Under the pieces are notes generated by a model. That model did no database searches and had not been told where the DNA came from. It saw only the letters and a program-made list of their open reading frames with translations. Below are positions 1 through 11,626 of a DNA stretch of 64,000 nt, in pieces. Position 1 is the first letter of the stretch; every line of letters starts with the position of its first letter. The DNA is from Hoplostethus atlanticus (taxonomy: Eukaryota; Chordata; Actinopteri; Trachichthyiformes; Trachichthyidae): contig JAXDDX010000060.1 in NCBI GenBank assembly GCA_034670405.1, forward strand, positions 1,060,001 to 1,124,000. The letters are read 5' to 3'. A program made the translations under genes and the position numbers.

Positions 1-2086
1 GCACACACACACACACACACACACACAGAACCAGCTGGAGTCCTTTGTGATAGCGTCACCATGGCGACACGTAGCAACACGAAGTTCGCTGGGAGGCTTG
101 GCGTTTGTACAGCAGCAGGCCGAGGGAGGCTTCTGTTGGCCGTTTGTTTACCTTGACAGGGTACACTGCAGCTGCACCGACGCTCGGCTAAACACCAGCC
201 GACAAGAAAACACAGCAGGGATAATGGGAAGCAGCTAGCATCGCTAGAAATCAGACGGGGTAAACACCCCAGCCTATCAGCGCAGAGTCAAGTGCCATTG
301 TGTTGCAACTGAGTGTCTCGTAGCCTGCTAGAGGGCTGAGCGCTGGCCTCGGCTCTGTTTGCAGCCGCTAAACTCTACCGACCAGTTTTTGTCTTTGGAT
401 CCCGGGTCACGTGGCCTCGTCACTGGGTTTCTGGGACAGTGTCATGCGGTGTCAATAACCTGAAAGGCTCTCTCACACCGTGTGACGTTACACTGCTCTG
501 GGGAACAGCAACGGCAAGCGCTTGACAGCACAGGGCGTGTACACCGGGGTTACCGGTTACCATGAAACACAAAAAAAAGATTTACAAATAAAAAAGGTCT
601 TGTGGTTCAAAAAGCTACGAAAAAGACTTCAGTAATACGTTTGTAAATAGTAAGTCTGTTGCTCAAACGTCCTCTGACAGCCTTCTGAGTCACCTGAAAG
701 TCTCCCAGCGGCCCTCATGTCAGTCTACAGCTCTCAGCCACCAGAGGTCAGAGGTCATCTGGGAGGGTTTCTGCTCTCCAGATGCCTGAACTCTCTCAGA
801 CACAATAGCTCACTGTGTGTGTGTGTGTGTGTGTGTGGAAGGTGGCAGTCTGTGAGTTCAGCCTTTTAAAAGGGGTATATTTAGCACATGTGAGTGCTTG
901 TGAAGGAGAAAGGTTTCAGCGCGAACGGTGTAAACATCCTGTATCAGCGTTAAAGCTCTTGAACGCATTGTGCTCCATTCAAATAGAGCTTTTGTTTCAC
1001 AGCAGCTGAGTTGGAGTTAAACATAAGGTTAGATATCAGCAGAAAACATTTGCAAAATATGCCTCAGGTACGTTCAGACCACCAGCCAAAACAAAGTGCA
1101 ACCGACAAAGCAGTGTGCTCAGTGTGTCAACAGTGTGTAACTGCTCTCCCGGGCTGGTGTCCCCGGCATCGCCAGATAACAGTGTGTTTACAACTGTCAG
1201 CCAATGCTAAATCTGGCAGGTAGCTGCTCCCTGTTAGGCAATAGATTCATTCCACTTAACCCACTTTCCCGTGTTCCAAGTTCAAATAAGAGAGCCTGGT
1301 TACCTGCATTCCTCTTTTATGGGCCCACGCTCTCCTCGCCCTGTCAATCAGTGACAGGCAGGGAGAGACATGCCGAGTGTGAAAAAAACCCCAAACAAAC
1401 AGGGAGGGAGGGAAGAAAAATCGAGAGTTCATTTCCAAAACACGAGATAACCATTTTGGGGTTATGACATGAAGTTCATCGTTCAAGATCTCTAAAATCT
1501 CAAGGATCCAGTCTGTGAAAGTGCGATCATTTCATCAACCAAACACTAAATCACCTATTATCCTTTAAAAAAAAAAGAAGCCATGATTTCAACAGGTCTC
1601 ATGTTGGAATGAAACTTCCTGCAGTCCTGAAATACTCAATGGACTGTTTTATATCCAGCTAAATCTGAAAATAACATAACATTTACTCTAAGGACTACGT
1701 ACTTGTCAACATCAACACTGTAAATACCAGCTAGATGACATATGCAGCACTGCTGTTAGAATCATCCAACAGTTGGTATGAATATGTGACCCTAAGCGTC
1801 CAGCCTGAACACTACTGAAACATGTGGGCTATAATCTCCTGAGGACTTTGAGTAAGTGTTTCGAACATGAAGGGGGTTTTCTCATTAGACCTGCCCTGTG
1901 GGGGCTCCAGGCCGTTTTCATTGTTCTCCGCTGCTCCTCGCCAAGGGCTTAATCCTGACTAGTCCACCGCCACATGAAGAGACACATCACTCCTTTGTTT
2001 CTGGCCAAAAAAAGACCTGCCTGCGGGGAGGTGAAAGAGGGAGGATATATCTGTGTGACTCAACATAAGGAGAGGTAGAAAAGAGA

Positions 2087-2175
2087 GGGAGTCAGAGGAG
2101 AAAAAAAAGAAAGAAAGACAGAAGAAAGAGGGTGAGATCGCGAGGGGGGGTGGGGGGGGAGAAAGGGGGGATGAG
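2087..2175 (+). repeat. Homopurine tract with four or more G runs
   Basis: Nearly pure A/G over about 90 bases, ending in GGGGGGG, T, GGGGGGGG, AGAAA and GGGGGG (2144-2170). The spacing suits an intramolecular G-quadruplex on the plus strand, or a triplex. Confidence 0.7.
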
Positions 2176-2909
2176 GCAGGATAAGTTTGCCGTGCCATTT
2201 CCTTCAGTTCCTGTATTAACATTCCAGCTGCTTTGTGGGGCATAAACCCTGAGCGTTAGCCCTAATGCTAAAGCTAACACGCCCACACATCTCACGCATG
2301 CTTTCACTTGCGCGCACATTTCCCACAGCCTCGCTTCAACCGTCTGACTGAAACCAAGCTAAGAGGCGCTTTTTTGGAGTGACACACACCGCGTGCGCTG
2401 GCAGTGACAGGTCAACAAGTCATAGCATACCTAACGAGAGTCGTGTAGGAGAAGGGAATTCGTTCGCTCGTCACGCGGGGACGTCTGAGGACATTGTGCG
2501 TGCACAGTGACTAGGCACGCATCAGTCGCAAAAAATGCAACGAGGTGCCAACTTGTTAACATCGAGTACAGAGAGAGAGAGAGAGAGACAAGAAATGAGA
2601 GTGAGAGGCTGAAGAGTTGAGGCGACATTTTCTGTTGCTGAGTGGTTAATACAGGCCACTTAGGCCGGTGAGTGAGTGTCTGGTGGCTAAAAATACACGC
2701 AGCAACATGGCCTCTGAACAGTGTTGCCAACACAGTGTTGTCTCCAAGTACTGAACATGATAAAAAAACAAAAAACACAAAAAAAAACCACATGACAGAC
2801 TGTCCACAAGAACTAAATGTCTCCGGAGTTTCAGCCGAGAAGCACGACCGCAAGCCTGAGGACAGGACAAAACAGCACACACACAGGTGGACAGACAAAC
2901 AGATAGACT

Positions 2910-2910
<1 letters not shown>

Positions 2911-3002
<92 letters not shown>
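2911..3002. repeat. (AC)46 microsatellite
   Basis: An uninterrupted AC dinucleotide run of 92 bases, the longest perfect one in the window. Its length suggests high polymorphism. Confidence 0.98.
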
Positions 3003-3003
<1 letters not shown>

Positions 3004-3538
3004 GAGTCAGCCCATTAGAGGGCTGAAACACAATACTGATGTCAAGTCATTACATGAAGAATCACTGCTCGCTGCAGCTGCCATTTACATACAAATGCAG
3101 CGGTATGTGGTCAAAAGTTCACTTCTCCTTCTCCTTCCTTCACCAACAAGACACATGGGCTTTCATGCCCACGGTGCCCTCAAAAAAACACAAGAAGTCA
3201 AAAACTTGGTCACGGAAAAAAGTAACAGGAAAGCTGGCTGGCTCTCTTTTTTTTTTTTTTTACGAGAGTTTAGGGTTTACTCTTCCAGGAATGCCGTGAA
3301 ACGTCAGTGTCGGGTGTCGTTTCACAGTCCTGGGTTTTTTTTTTCTTCCTCACATTCCTTCCCCCTCTCTCTCTCTCTCTCTCTCCTGTTTGACGTTCTT
3401 TGTCCTGACCACTTGCACATGGAGGTGGGGGGGGTAAAAGGAGGCACTGGCGGGGCTTAATCCTCAGCCAGAGGCATGCTAAAGCCATCTGGGGCCCAAA
3501 ACCAAACGTCAGGCTCGGGGTGTGTGTGTGTGTGTGTG

Positions 3539-3632
3539 AGAGGGAGACAGGGGGGGGTCGGGAGGGGTGAGAAAGAGAAAAGAGGGGAGAACCAGAGGTA
3601 GGAGGTACAAAGGAGGAGGGGGGGGGTGGAAC
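3539..3632 (+). repeat. G-rich purine tract
   Basis: GA- and GGG-rich sequence with several runs of four or more G follows a TG run (3521-3538). It also has quadruplex potential. Confidence 0.6.
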
Positions 3633-4000
3633 AAGAACCAGGCCACACTGACGCACACTGTCTTTTGCGGTTTCCAGTCCTGACCCTCTGACCCTATACA
3701 TCCTGTTGAGAGGGTGGAGGGGAGGAGGGGGGAGACGAGATGGCAGCTAAGCACTAGTGTGTATGTGTGTGTATGTGCTTAGTGCATGTGTCAGGGTAAA
3801 GGCGTGCAGCTGGGGTAGATGCTGCAGCGCTATCTGCCCCTCAGGTGTGATTCTTCACACCCCTCTTCCTTCTCCTCCCCGTGTGTTTACATCCAGCAGC
3901 ATCTCGCGGGGGGGGGGGGAGGAACAATAGCCTCTCCAGCATTCCCACTCTCCTGCCGAGAGCACTCGTTTGTCTCCCGCATTCCTTTCCCCATTCATCT

Positions 4001-4005
<5 letters not shown>

Positions 4006-4056
<51 letters not shown>

Positions 4057-4061
4057 CTCTC
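4006..4061. repeat. (CT)n microsatellite
   Basis: A CT dinucleotide run with one CG interruption near 4053. A further CT run lies at 4271-4300. Confidence 0.95.
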
Positions 4062-4425
4062 CCCTCCTGGCTAGAATAAACCGCCTTTGCTGCTCTTTAC
4101 AGGGGGAGGGGTCTGCTGCCTGTGTGACTTAAAACCTTCAGAGTGGAATCAGTCTCCCCCCCCCCTGAGCACAACCTCCTCCCCCCTCCTCCTCCTCCTC
4201 CCCTCTTTACTTGGTTAGTGAAGCAGCAAAGCTAAAAGAAAGGGAGGGGAAAAAGGGAGATGCATTCTTTCTCTCTCTCTCTCTCTCTCGCTGTCTCTCT
4301 CAGTGTGTACCGGGGGTGAGTCGTGGCTTATTTTTAATGACTGGTTAAAAAAAAAAAAAGGGAAGGCTGGGTCTCTCCCCCGCCAGCCACTTGCACACAG
4401 ACTCAGTCACACAGGCACACACTCA

Positions 4426-4428
<3 letters not shown>

Positions 4429-4472
<44 letters not shown>
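4429..4472. repeat. (AC)22 microsatellite
   Basis: A perfect AC run preceded by CACT repeats. Confidence 0.95.
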
Positions 4473-4475
<3 letters not shown>

Positions 4476-5256
4476 TGTAGCTGAGTCTGGGACTTTCACA
4501 GAGAAGTCTTTAATTTGCGCTGGGGCCTGGCCTCCCACACTGCACAGCCCAAACCACCCACTTACAGCCACTGCCATGCACCATTCCACAGGCTGAGCAA
4601 GAGGAAGACACACAGAGAGGTTGACTTTTTTTTACTCCCAACTCACCCCCCCGCCTCCCCTCCCTCCCCTCCAGAACAGTGAAAGCAACACGGACCTCTC
4701 AACCTCACAATTTGGCTGTCAAGTGAACTTATGTTAAGTACATTTCCTCAACATTTTCTGCGAGGAGGACGGAGCAAAGAACCGATGGGGCATCTTTCCC
4801 CCCCCCCCCCCCCCAGCCCTGGAGGACATCTAATTCTGCATCCTAAACCCTCTTGTGTTTTTCATTCCCTCGGGGGGCTTTAAGTTTGCAGGCCCTGCCC
4901 TGCCTTAGCATGTAGGAGCCATGAGGATCATCCACAGTCAACACCGAGGAAATCCTCTAGGGGCTTTGCTTTTCCTTTGCTCTTTCTGATGCCAAAACAC
5001 AGACAGGAAGAGCGAAGGGAGGAGCAGCCGCTACCTGACACAGCGGTTTACCTGGCCTCGCGTGGCAAACGGGGGCAGCTCATATTTAAAGACTATAGTC
5101 TCGACATCTGGGGGAAAGTCATCCTCAGAGTAAACATTAGTGGAAATGTGGTAGTGATTGCTTCATTTCAGTGGGAAACCTGGTCCCATGTGTTCTGTGT
5201 GTGTATGCGAGTGTCAGAATACTGTGCATGTCTGTGAGCAAGCAGCAAGAAAGAGC

Positions 5257-5291
<35 letters not shown>

Positions 5292-6081
5292 GAGGTGGAG
5301 ACAGGGGGGGGTGCACTGTCTCCATGCTTTGTATCAGCACTGCGTTTGCCATAGCCCTGTCAACTCCTCCCTGCACCCCCCTCAGTTTCTCCCCCTTCTC
5401 TCTGTCCCATCTTTTCTTAACTGAGAACAGGAGGAGGGGAGTGAATGGCATCCTCTTGCACTGCGCTTCCTGTGTCAAAAGATATCCAAACGCCACTCTT
5501 CCTCCCCTGAGTGGCTGTAATCAAAGCATTCCAGGCCCAAACAAGCTGGGACCAATTAAGTCGTAAGTAAACATAAACACCTAGCAGCCGGTCCCGGAGG
5601 TTGGGTTCCTACTGACATCCACACTCTGGGTTTAAAAGCATGTGCCGGCAGGAAATCACGAGGCCCATTCAATAATCCCAGGTGACTCAGATTAGGATCC
5701 TGCAACTTCTGCGTGAGTTTCTGCAAAAATATTCAACGCCTACAGCTGCAAGTCACACGCCGCCATTTTTTTTTTTTTTTACGATCACGTTGCGTCAGGA
5801 TGTCATGTTCTGCATGATTTGTGCCGTATTGCACACTTGCAGGTTCGGCCAGTTTACACACATTTGAGCGAGCAAGCGCGCTTTCAAAAGCAACCGTGAT
5901 GACGCCGGTAATGATCTGAGGCTGTGATGACCCCTAGTGAGAAGTTTCATATTGCAAGTCTTTTTTTTTCTTCTTTTTTTTCTTCCTTGGGTTGTTTACA
6001 TTCTGAAATCACAGGAAAGAGGCTGATTCACCTCACTTCAAATTTAACATGAGACTGATAAGCTGAATTGCTGTGGACCGG

Positions 6082-6082
<1 letters not shown>

Positions 6083-6130
<48 letters not shown>
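6083..6130. repeat. (CA)24 microsatellite
   Basis: A perfect CA run. Shorter CA and GACA runs follow near 6559-6583 and 6619-6638, and a GA run at about 6804-6836. Confidence 0.95.
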
Positions 6131-6131
<1 letters not shown>

Positions 6132-6793
6132 CAGGATGGTTTCAGTGGGAAGTTCAGTGGGAAAGAATCCACAACACATCCATGACAAACATCACTGCAA
6201 TTGCACAAGCGATCCCATGTTGGGAAATAACAGGTAGTACATCCACCGGTGTAAAACTCTGACTTAGATGTGATTCCTCGGATGGTGAACGCTGGTAAGC
6301 TCATAACGGGGCGACGCAAAAGAAAGACGCCGATTCTTCCCCCCCCCTTGTGCCATGAGAGAGCGACAGTGCAAGTTCCCACTGGCTCGCATTCTCAGAC
6401 GGTCATGACAGGATGAAATAATTACTGAGTGGCTGACACACCAGCATGGCGAGGATTTATCTCCTCCAGGAAGAGAGATAGCCAAATCACAGTTTACCCA
6501 CATCGAGTTCCCAGTTTGGGCTTGATCCCGCAGCTGCCAGGAGCTGGGAGAAGCCACACACAGACAGACAGACAGACAGACACCTACTGCAGACGTTTAC
6601 AGGCACAAACGCATGCGTGCACACACACACACACACACTGCTGCCAACCACAACAGAGAATAGTGTCTTTCTCCCTTTTATTCCATGTGTGTGTGGTGAC
6701 TGTGTGTCGCCACATGCCTAGACCCAGCCCTTGTTTCCTGTCAAACACACCTACTCACACCATCAAAGCGTATGGAATGACAGCATTATGCAG

Positions 6794-6843
<50 letters not shown>

Positions 6844-7222
6844 CATGACAGCAGACTACTGTTTAATTCACATCCCCTCTTTGAATAATAATTCCACCTT
6901 AGCGGAGAGCTGCTTTGATCCACTGACACACAGGTGTATCTCCCATGCAGAAGGGCACGCTGCTAAGGCAGGGCTTTATCTGTCCCTGTAATTAAACACC
7001 AAGGCAGGAAATAGAGAACTAGCTGTGTGTGTGTGTGTGTGTGTGTGTGCATGGCTGAGAAACAGACATGGCATGAGGGGTTGATGGAGCTCAAAGGAGC
7101 ATTCCTGTGCAAGCGCTTTACTGAGCGCTGTTTGATCTCCCTGTCGCTCAGTCCCACGCTTATACGTGAGACAATGCATGCATGTCAGTCATACCTCCGA
7201 GTGTACAGTATCTCACGAGCCA

Positions 7223-7224
<2 letters not shown>

Positions 7225-7295
<71 letters not shown>
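7225..7295. repeat. (CA)n microsatellite, 71 bases
   Basis: A perfect CA run. A GT run of about 26 bases lies 175 bases upstream (7024-7049), the reverse complement, so the two could pair as a stem. Confidence 0.95.
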
Positions 7296-7297
<2 letters not shown>

Positions 7298-7961
7298 TAT
7301 GACATAAAGTCTGACTAGAAAAATGTTTTAAGTGATGGAGGCTTTTGTGTGTCAAGACTTGGTGCCAAATGAGAAGGCAATGGCAGGCTAATTCTAAAGG
7401 AGGGATGCATCGCACTCTAGTGGTGAAAAAAGAGAAGTGAAATATTTATGAGTGGTAATTGTCTCTGATGCAACGTTACTGTTCAAAGATCCATGCTCTC
7501 ATATAATACAACAGCATGTCCATTGTAACAGGTAAAGTTAAAGTGTAATGTCAGACATTGAGAAAATGCTGATTGATTTCGTTCCAAACGAAACACGGTA
7601 AAATGCTATTTCAGCATCATCAGGCAAATAAGACAACAGAGATTCATGCTATTGCTGTTTGCAGTGCCTAAACAAACTGCGGGAGCAATACGGAGAGGCT
7701 TCAGCTTTTCCGTTTGGCCCGGGGGATCAGGGGGGGATGTGTACAGAGAGATGGGCTGAGAGGTCGGATGCACACAAGCAAACAGCAGCGAGAGCAAATC
7801 AATAGAGCGAGGACTGATTGATGAAACAGATAAATGCTCCTTGCCAAATACAGGTGATGACTGCTAACAGATATGAGGATGAAGACGCATTGGGTAATTG
7901 TAAATGCCGGGGAAAAAGTTGATAGATTAAAAAGTCAAGAGCTGCAGCGGTGTTCTGGGTA

Positions 7962-8196
7962 AACACTGTGTGTACAAAGTATTAGGACGACTCTCCTAAT
8001 ATTGAGTTGCACCTCCTTAAGCAAAATCCATGTCTCGATTGACTTAAGGCTTAAAAATCCTTTTTTAACCGCTCTCCTCTCTCCCTTTTATCTTATATCC
8101 CCCTTCACCTCAGCAGGTGAAATCTGTATGGGAGCCTAGCTGGATTCAACCTGTCAGTGTATTTAATGGAGAGAGATGTTTTGCACACTCAGCATA
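7962..8196. mobile_element. Tc1-type (teleost) DNA transposon remnant, internally deleted
   Basis: The ends are approximate inverted repeats: CTGTGTGTACAAAGTATTAG on the left, and CTGAGTGTGCAAAACAT read inward from the right. The internal phrases AATATTGAGTTGCACCTCC and AATCCATGTCTCGATTGAC, plus AAGGCTTAAAAATCCTT, are those of a very common fish element usually filed with Tc1/mariner, whose full copies are longer. The middle of the element, including any transposase, is missing. Divergence from the consensus I remember is substantial, so this is an old copy. Confidence 0.75.
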
Positions 8197-8247
8197 TATA
8201 TCAGTTATGTTTTGGTCATATATTTTGATATGCCCGCTAACCCTTGT

Positions 8248-8776
8248 CAAGGGTGGAAGGAACAAATTACATTTACTCTCATTACTGTAATTGAGCAGCT
8301 TTTTGTGTATTAGTATTTTTTGAGAGTTTTTTGAAGTCAGTCATTTTGTTTTTACTTGAGGATCTCTTGACACAAGTATTTGCCTTTGCTACATTTAACA
8401 TGTAACACTACATCTTCAAATGTATCTATGATAGTAGCTTAGGTGACATTAGCCAAAAAGCTGCCCATGCAATTTGCCTGGTTGTTGTCTAAAGAAACAC
8501 ATCCCTAAGTTGTTGTGCTGATTCATGATTTACTTTGTTGATGCACTTTCTTTTGTAAAGCTTTCAAATTAAAAGACCCTAGTTTGGTCTCTTTGTCCTC
8601 TCATCCTCCTAACATTGCATGGGAAATATCATACCTGTATACAAAAATATCTTGTGTAACTCAGTAACTTTTACTCTGCATACATATGAGCTCTGTTTTT
8701 ACTTTCACTCAAGTAGATTTTTACTTTAACATCACTTGTATTTGAGACAGATATGTTGGTGCTCTCTCCACCTCTG
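8248..8776. mobile_element. Non-autonomous hAT-like element with 8-base target-site duplication
   Basis: The left end is CAAGGGTGGAAGGAAC and the right end, read inward, is CAGAGGTGGAGAGAGC. These are imperfect terminal inverted repeats of hAT type. The flanking octamers are ACCCTTGT (8240-8247) and AGCCTTGT (8777-8784), matching at 7 of 8 positions, which is the duplication size hAT transposases make. The interior has phrases such as TTACTGTAATTGAG and ACTCAAGTAGATTTTTACTT, typical of an abundant fish hAT-derived family. It has no coding capacity. The element starts about 50 bases after the Tc1-type remnant. Confidence 0.75.
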
Positions 8777-9394
8777 AGCCTTGTCATTCCTTCATTGTTG
8801 TGATGGCAGCACCCCTGAGCCAGGGAGGTTACGTCCTGAGTTGCCTGTCATCACATCTTTATTTTTCCAAAATGATACGTGGACAGCTCATACCTTAGCT
8901 AGATGACTGGGGTGAATGTGTCCCACTACTGTCTGGCGACTGTTTCATCAGCTTAGCCTTAACATGATAATTGCTTCTTAAAAGACACCATGAAAGACAG
9001 AGGGAGGGCGCTAGTGTCTTAGCAGTGTTGCTGGGGAAATAAGACTGGATAACTGACAGCAGATGGATGTACTGGATATACTCCTTTACAAAGCACAATT
9101 TAAGTATCCACTCTCCAAACCACATACACACACACCACCTCATGACCTGCAATGTTATCACAAATTCGTTTGAGTATCCAATTGAGCATAGCGTCTATAT
9201 CAAAGCGGATTTCAAAGCCTTCAAAAACATACAGATCCCCTATTTAAAACATGTACGCAGGCTGTTTCCACTACGATTCATGCTGCTATGCATTATAACA
9301 CGGAAAAAGCTACATAAAGTTTCAATGAACAATTTCCAGGAGTGCAAATCTTATTTGAGTCTGAATTCAGACACATCTTTCATGTGGAATTTTG

Positions 9395-9560
9395 CACCGA
9401 CATCGATGGGTAGGAACATTTTATCAATCCCACAAAAATTTAACTTTAACGATCCCTGTGGGGAAATTAGGTTATTGCAGCAACTAAAGTAATAGGATTC
9501 AGCAGAGAAAACAACAATACAGCAATAAAATAGAATAAAATATATTTCTATGTGAACAAG
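9395..9560 (+). mobile_element. LINE/SINE-like 3' tail fragment
   Basis: The phrase CGATCCCTGTGGGGAAATTA followed by a GCAGCA motif and an A-rich AATAAAATAGAATAAAA end resembles the conserved 3' tails of fish non-LTR retroelements. No reverse-transcriptase sequence is visible. The family assignment rests on the remembered tail motif only. Confidence 0.5.
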
Positions 9561-9786
9561 ACACTAATCAACTCAACTGGTATCAACTCAACCTTTAATG
9601 TGCTGTGGTTTTATTAAGGGCTAGATACTCGCGGGCTACTGTGACTAAGACCCTCCTGGATGAATGTGTCAACATCTGAGCCTCATGCTAAATGTAATAC
9701 CCTAAGACATATTCAGGATGGCGTCTGTCATATAAGTGATACTGATGTAACCCCACATGGCTATGGCCTAGTTGGATCACTAGGGA

Positions 9787-9819
<33 letters not shown>

Positions 9820-11029
9820 GGTGTGTCCAGCTCAGTAGGGGCTCAGCTTGTCTGAAAATAGCAAGCGGAAAGCAGATAGGTGAGCAAGCAGGCGGCATAG
9901 CTGGCATCAGTGGCGTGCATGAACTGAATGGCGTGCATGATTCACTCATACACAGATGGTGGGGTGGAGAAGAGGGGCCACTGACTGCTCGTCTGTCACA
10001 CAGTAGGGTGTAAAAGACCCTCCATCTACCCCAACATGCCTCGGTCCACTAACTGACAACGCTGATCTGGTTTCCCATAAGGCTCGAGGGCTTAGCATCT
10101 TTCTCCTCCTCCTTGATGCTCACTTCAACTGTCACAGGAACGAGATGAACCCTATATGAACTCCCACCCCAGACTATCCCCGAATTCAACCTAAATAACT
10201 CGCCTCTGCAGAGACCTGTGTTGCCAGGCGTGCGCTGTGTGATGTAGGCCACACCTGTTGTCCCGCATCAAAGATACAGGCACCAGAATAGACTGGGAGC
10301 TGGAGGCTGTTCAACATTTCCCGGCTACCATGACTGGACCCTGATAGCTCACTGGAGGTGGGAGCAAATAGCACCGAGTCTAATCTCAGTATGCTCACAT
10401 GGTGTCTGATTTGGAGGGAAAACAATTTACCGCCTGGGAGATGGCAAAAACTTTATTCAGTAACACTATCAAGAGCTTGTGGGCTATTAGACCAATAGGA
10501 CTAAATTCAAATTAGTTTATTTATTTTGTATAATGTAATTTTAACCATAAATGTATTACTAGTTTATAAATACCACTATCATACTTGTATGGTAATCCAA
10601 TTTCTTGCATGTCATCGTTTAATTCTGATATTTCCTATTTCATTATGATTGGGATCCTGTCACTGTCATTACAATTATCTATTATCAACGCAAGTAGATT
10701 TGTCGATGTTCATCAGAGCGTGAATAAGCAGAAAGCCTGGGATGGGCGCTGATAAGCTAGGACGGTTAAGCCAGCCAGAGTTAATAAAAGCACTTCCGGT
10801 CAAGACCACTTATTAACGAACACGTGCTGCAAAACAGAAACAGAGAGGACAAGAGTGTGACGTAATTTTACAGGTTGTAACTTCAGCATTTCCACCATTT
10901 AGTGTGTAGTCCAAAATATCTATGGAAAATATGAAAGGGATTTTCATGAAACACCAAAAATTAAGTCTTGTGCTACACAGAGGCTACCTCCCCAGTAAAC
11001 ACAGTTTATGCCTTTATTTTGAAGGCAGC

Positions 11030-11345
11030 GTCGTGTAACATCCGGTATAGTTCCGCTTGCCTCTGTCCGCCTTGATACTATCAGTCATGCCTCCTACCCC
11101 GGCACAAACAACAGAGAAACACAACAGCGGCTTTTACTCACAAAGGCGAATCCAGTAGTCACACATGCCGAGCAGCGCGCCGTAGAAATACTGGAGCAGT
11201 GTCATTAAACGTTTTCAAAACAACCGGCGCTTCCTCGATCAGATGATAGCACTCCTCACGCTCTTTTCCTCTCTCAGTCTGACGATATTGGATCTTGTGT
11301 CAGGATGTGGACGCGCGTCACCCCCACACACACACGCCGCGCACG
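11030..11345 (-). promoter_or_regulatory. CpG-dense patch, possible small promoter with exon-like sequence
   Basis: By eye about 20 CpG dinucleotides fall in 300 bases, near or above random expectation, whereas surrounding intron is CpG-poor. On the minus strand an ATG at 11205-11203 opens a short frame (MTLLQYFYGALLGMCDYWIR) that runs into TTT|GTGAGTAAA, a good splice donor with GT at 11142-11141. The ATG context is poor (T at -3). No second exon or matching protein was recognised. A CpG-rich repeat is an alternative. Confidence 0.25.

Positions 11346-11346
<1 letters not shown>

Positions 11347-11392
<46 letters not shown>
11347..11392. repeat. (AC)23 microsatellite
   Basis: A perfect AC run bordering the CpG-dense patch. 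Confidence 0.95.
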
Positions 11393-11395
<3 letters not shown>

Positions 11396-11465
11396 TTCTG
11401 ACTCATTCTGGACTGGGTGGGACGGTCCCGTTCACAATCACCCGTTCCGAAAAAAAAAAAAAAAA

Positions 11466-11626
11466 CTATAATACTTTTGTAATATTCTCAAAGGGACTTA
11501 AAGGATGCGTGTGGTGTTCAATAGTGTGTTTATATTGACTATATCGTACCTTATGGTATCTTTACATCTCCTGTAATCTCACTATAATAAACTATAATAT
11601 TACCAACTTTCTAAAAAGTATTATAG
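11466..11626. mobile_element. Small inverted-repeat element (MITE-like)
   Basis: The 13-mer CTATAATACTTTT at 11466-11478 is exactly complementary to AAAAGTATTATAG at 11614-11626, giving a 161-base unit. Just to the right is a short tandem containing ACTATAGGGTTACTATAG. The sequence between the arms is AT-rich and unremarkable. A non-transposon palindromic AT-rich origin is possible. Confidence 0.4.

Noticed and set aside
2431..3031. Long Cys-Val or Thr-His frames (up to 189 codons)
   Set aside because: They are translations of the AC/GT microsatellite, as are those near 7.2, 28.7, 43.6 and 56.2 kb.
10049..10425. Minus-strand frames near 10.1-10.4 kb as a second exon for the 11.2 kb candidate
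   Set aside because: The frames lack family similarity and I could not find a convincing acceptor joined in the right phase.
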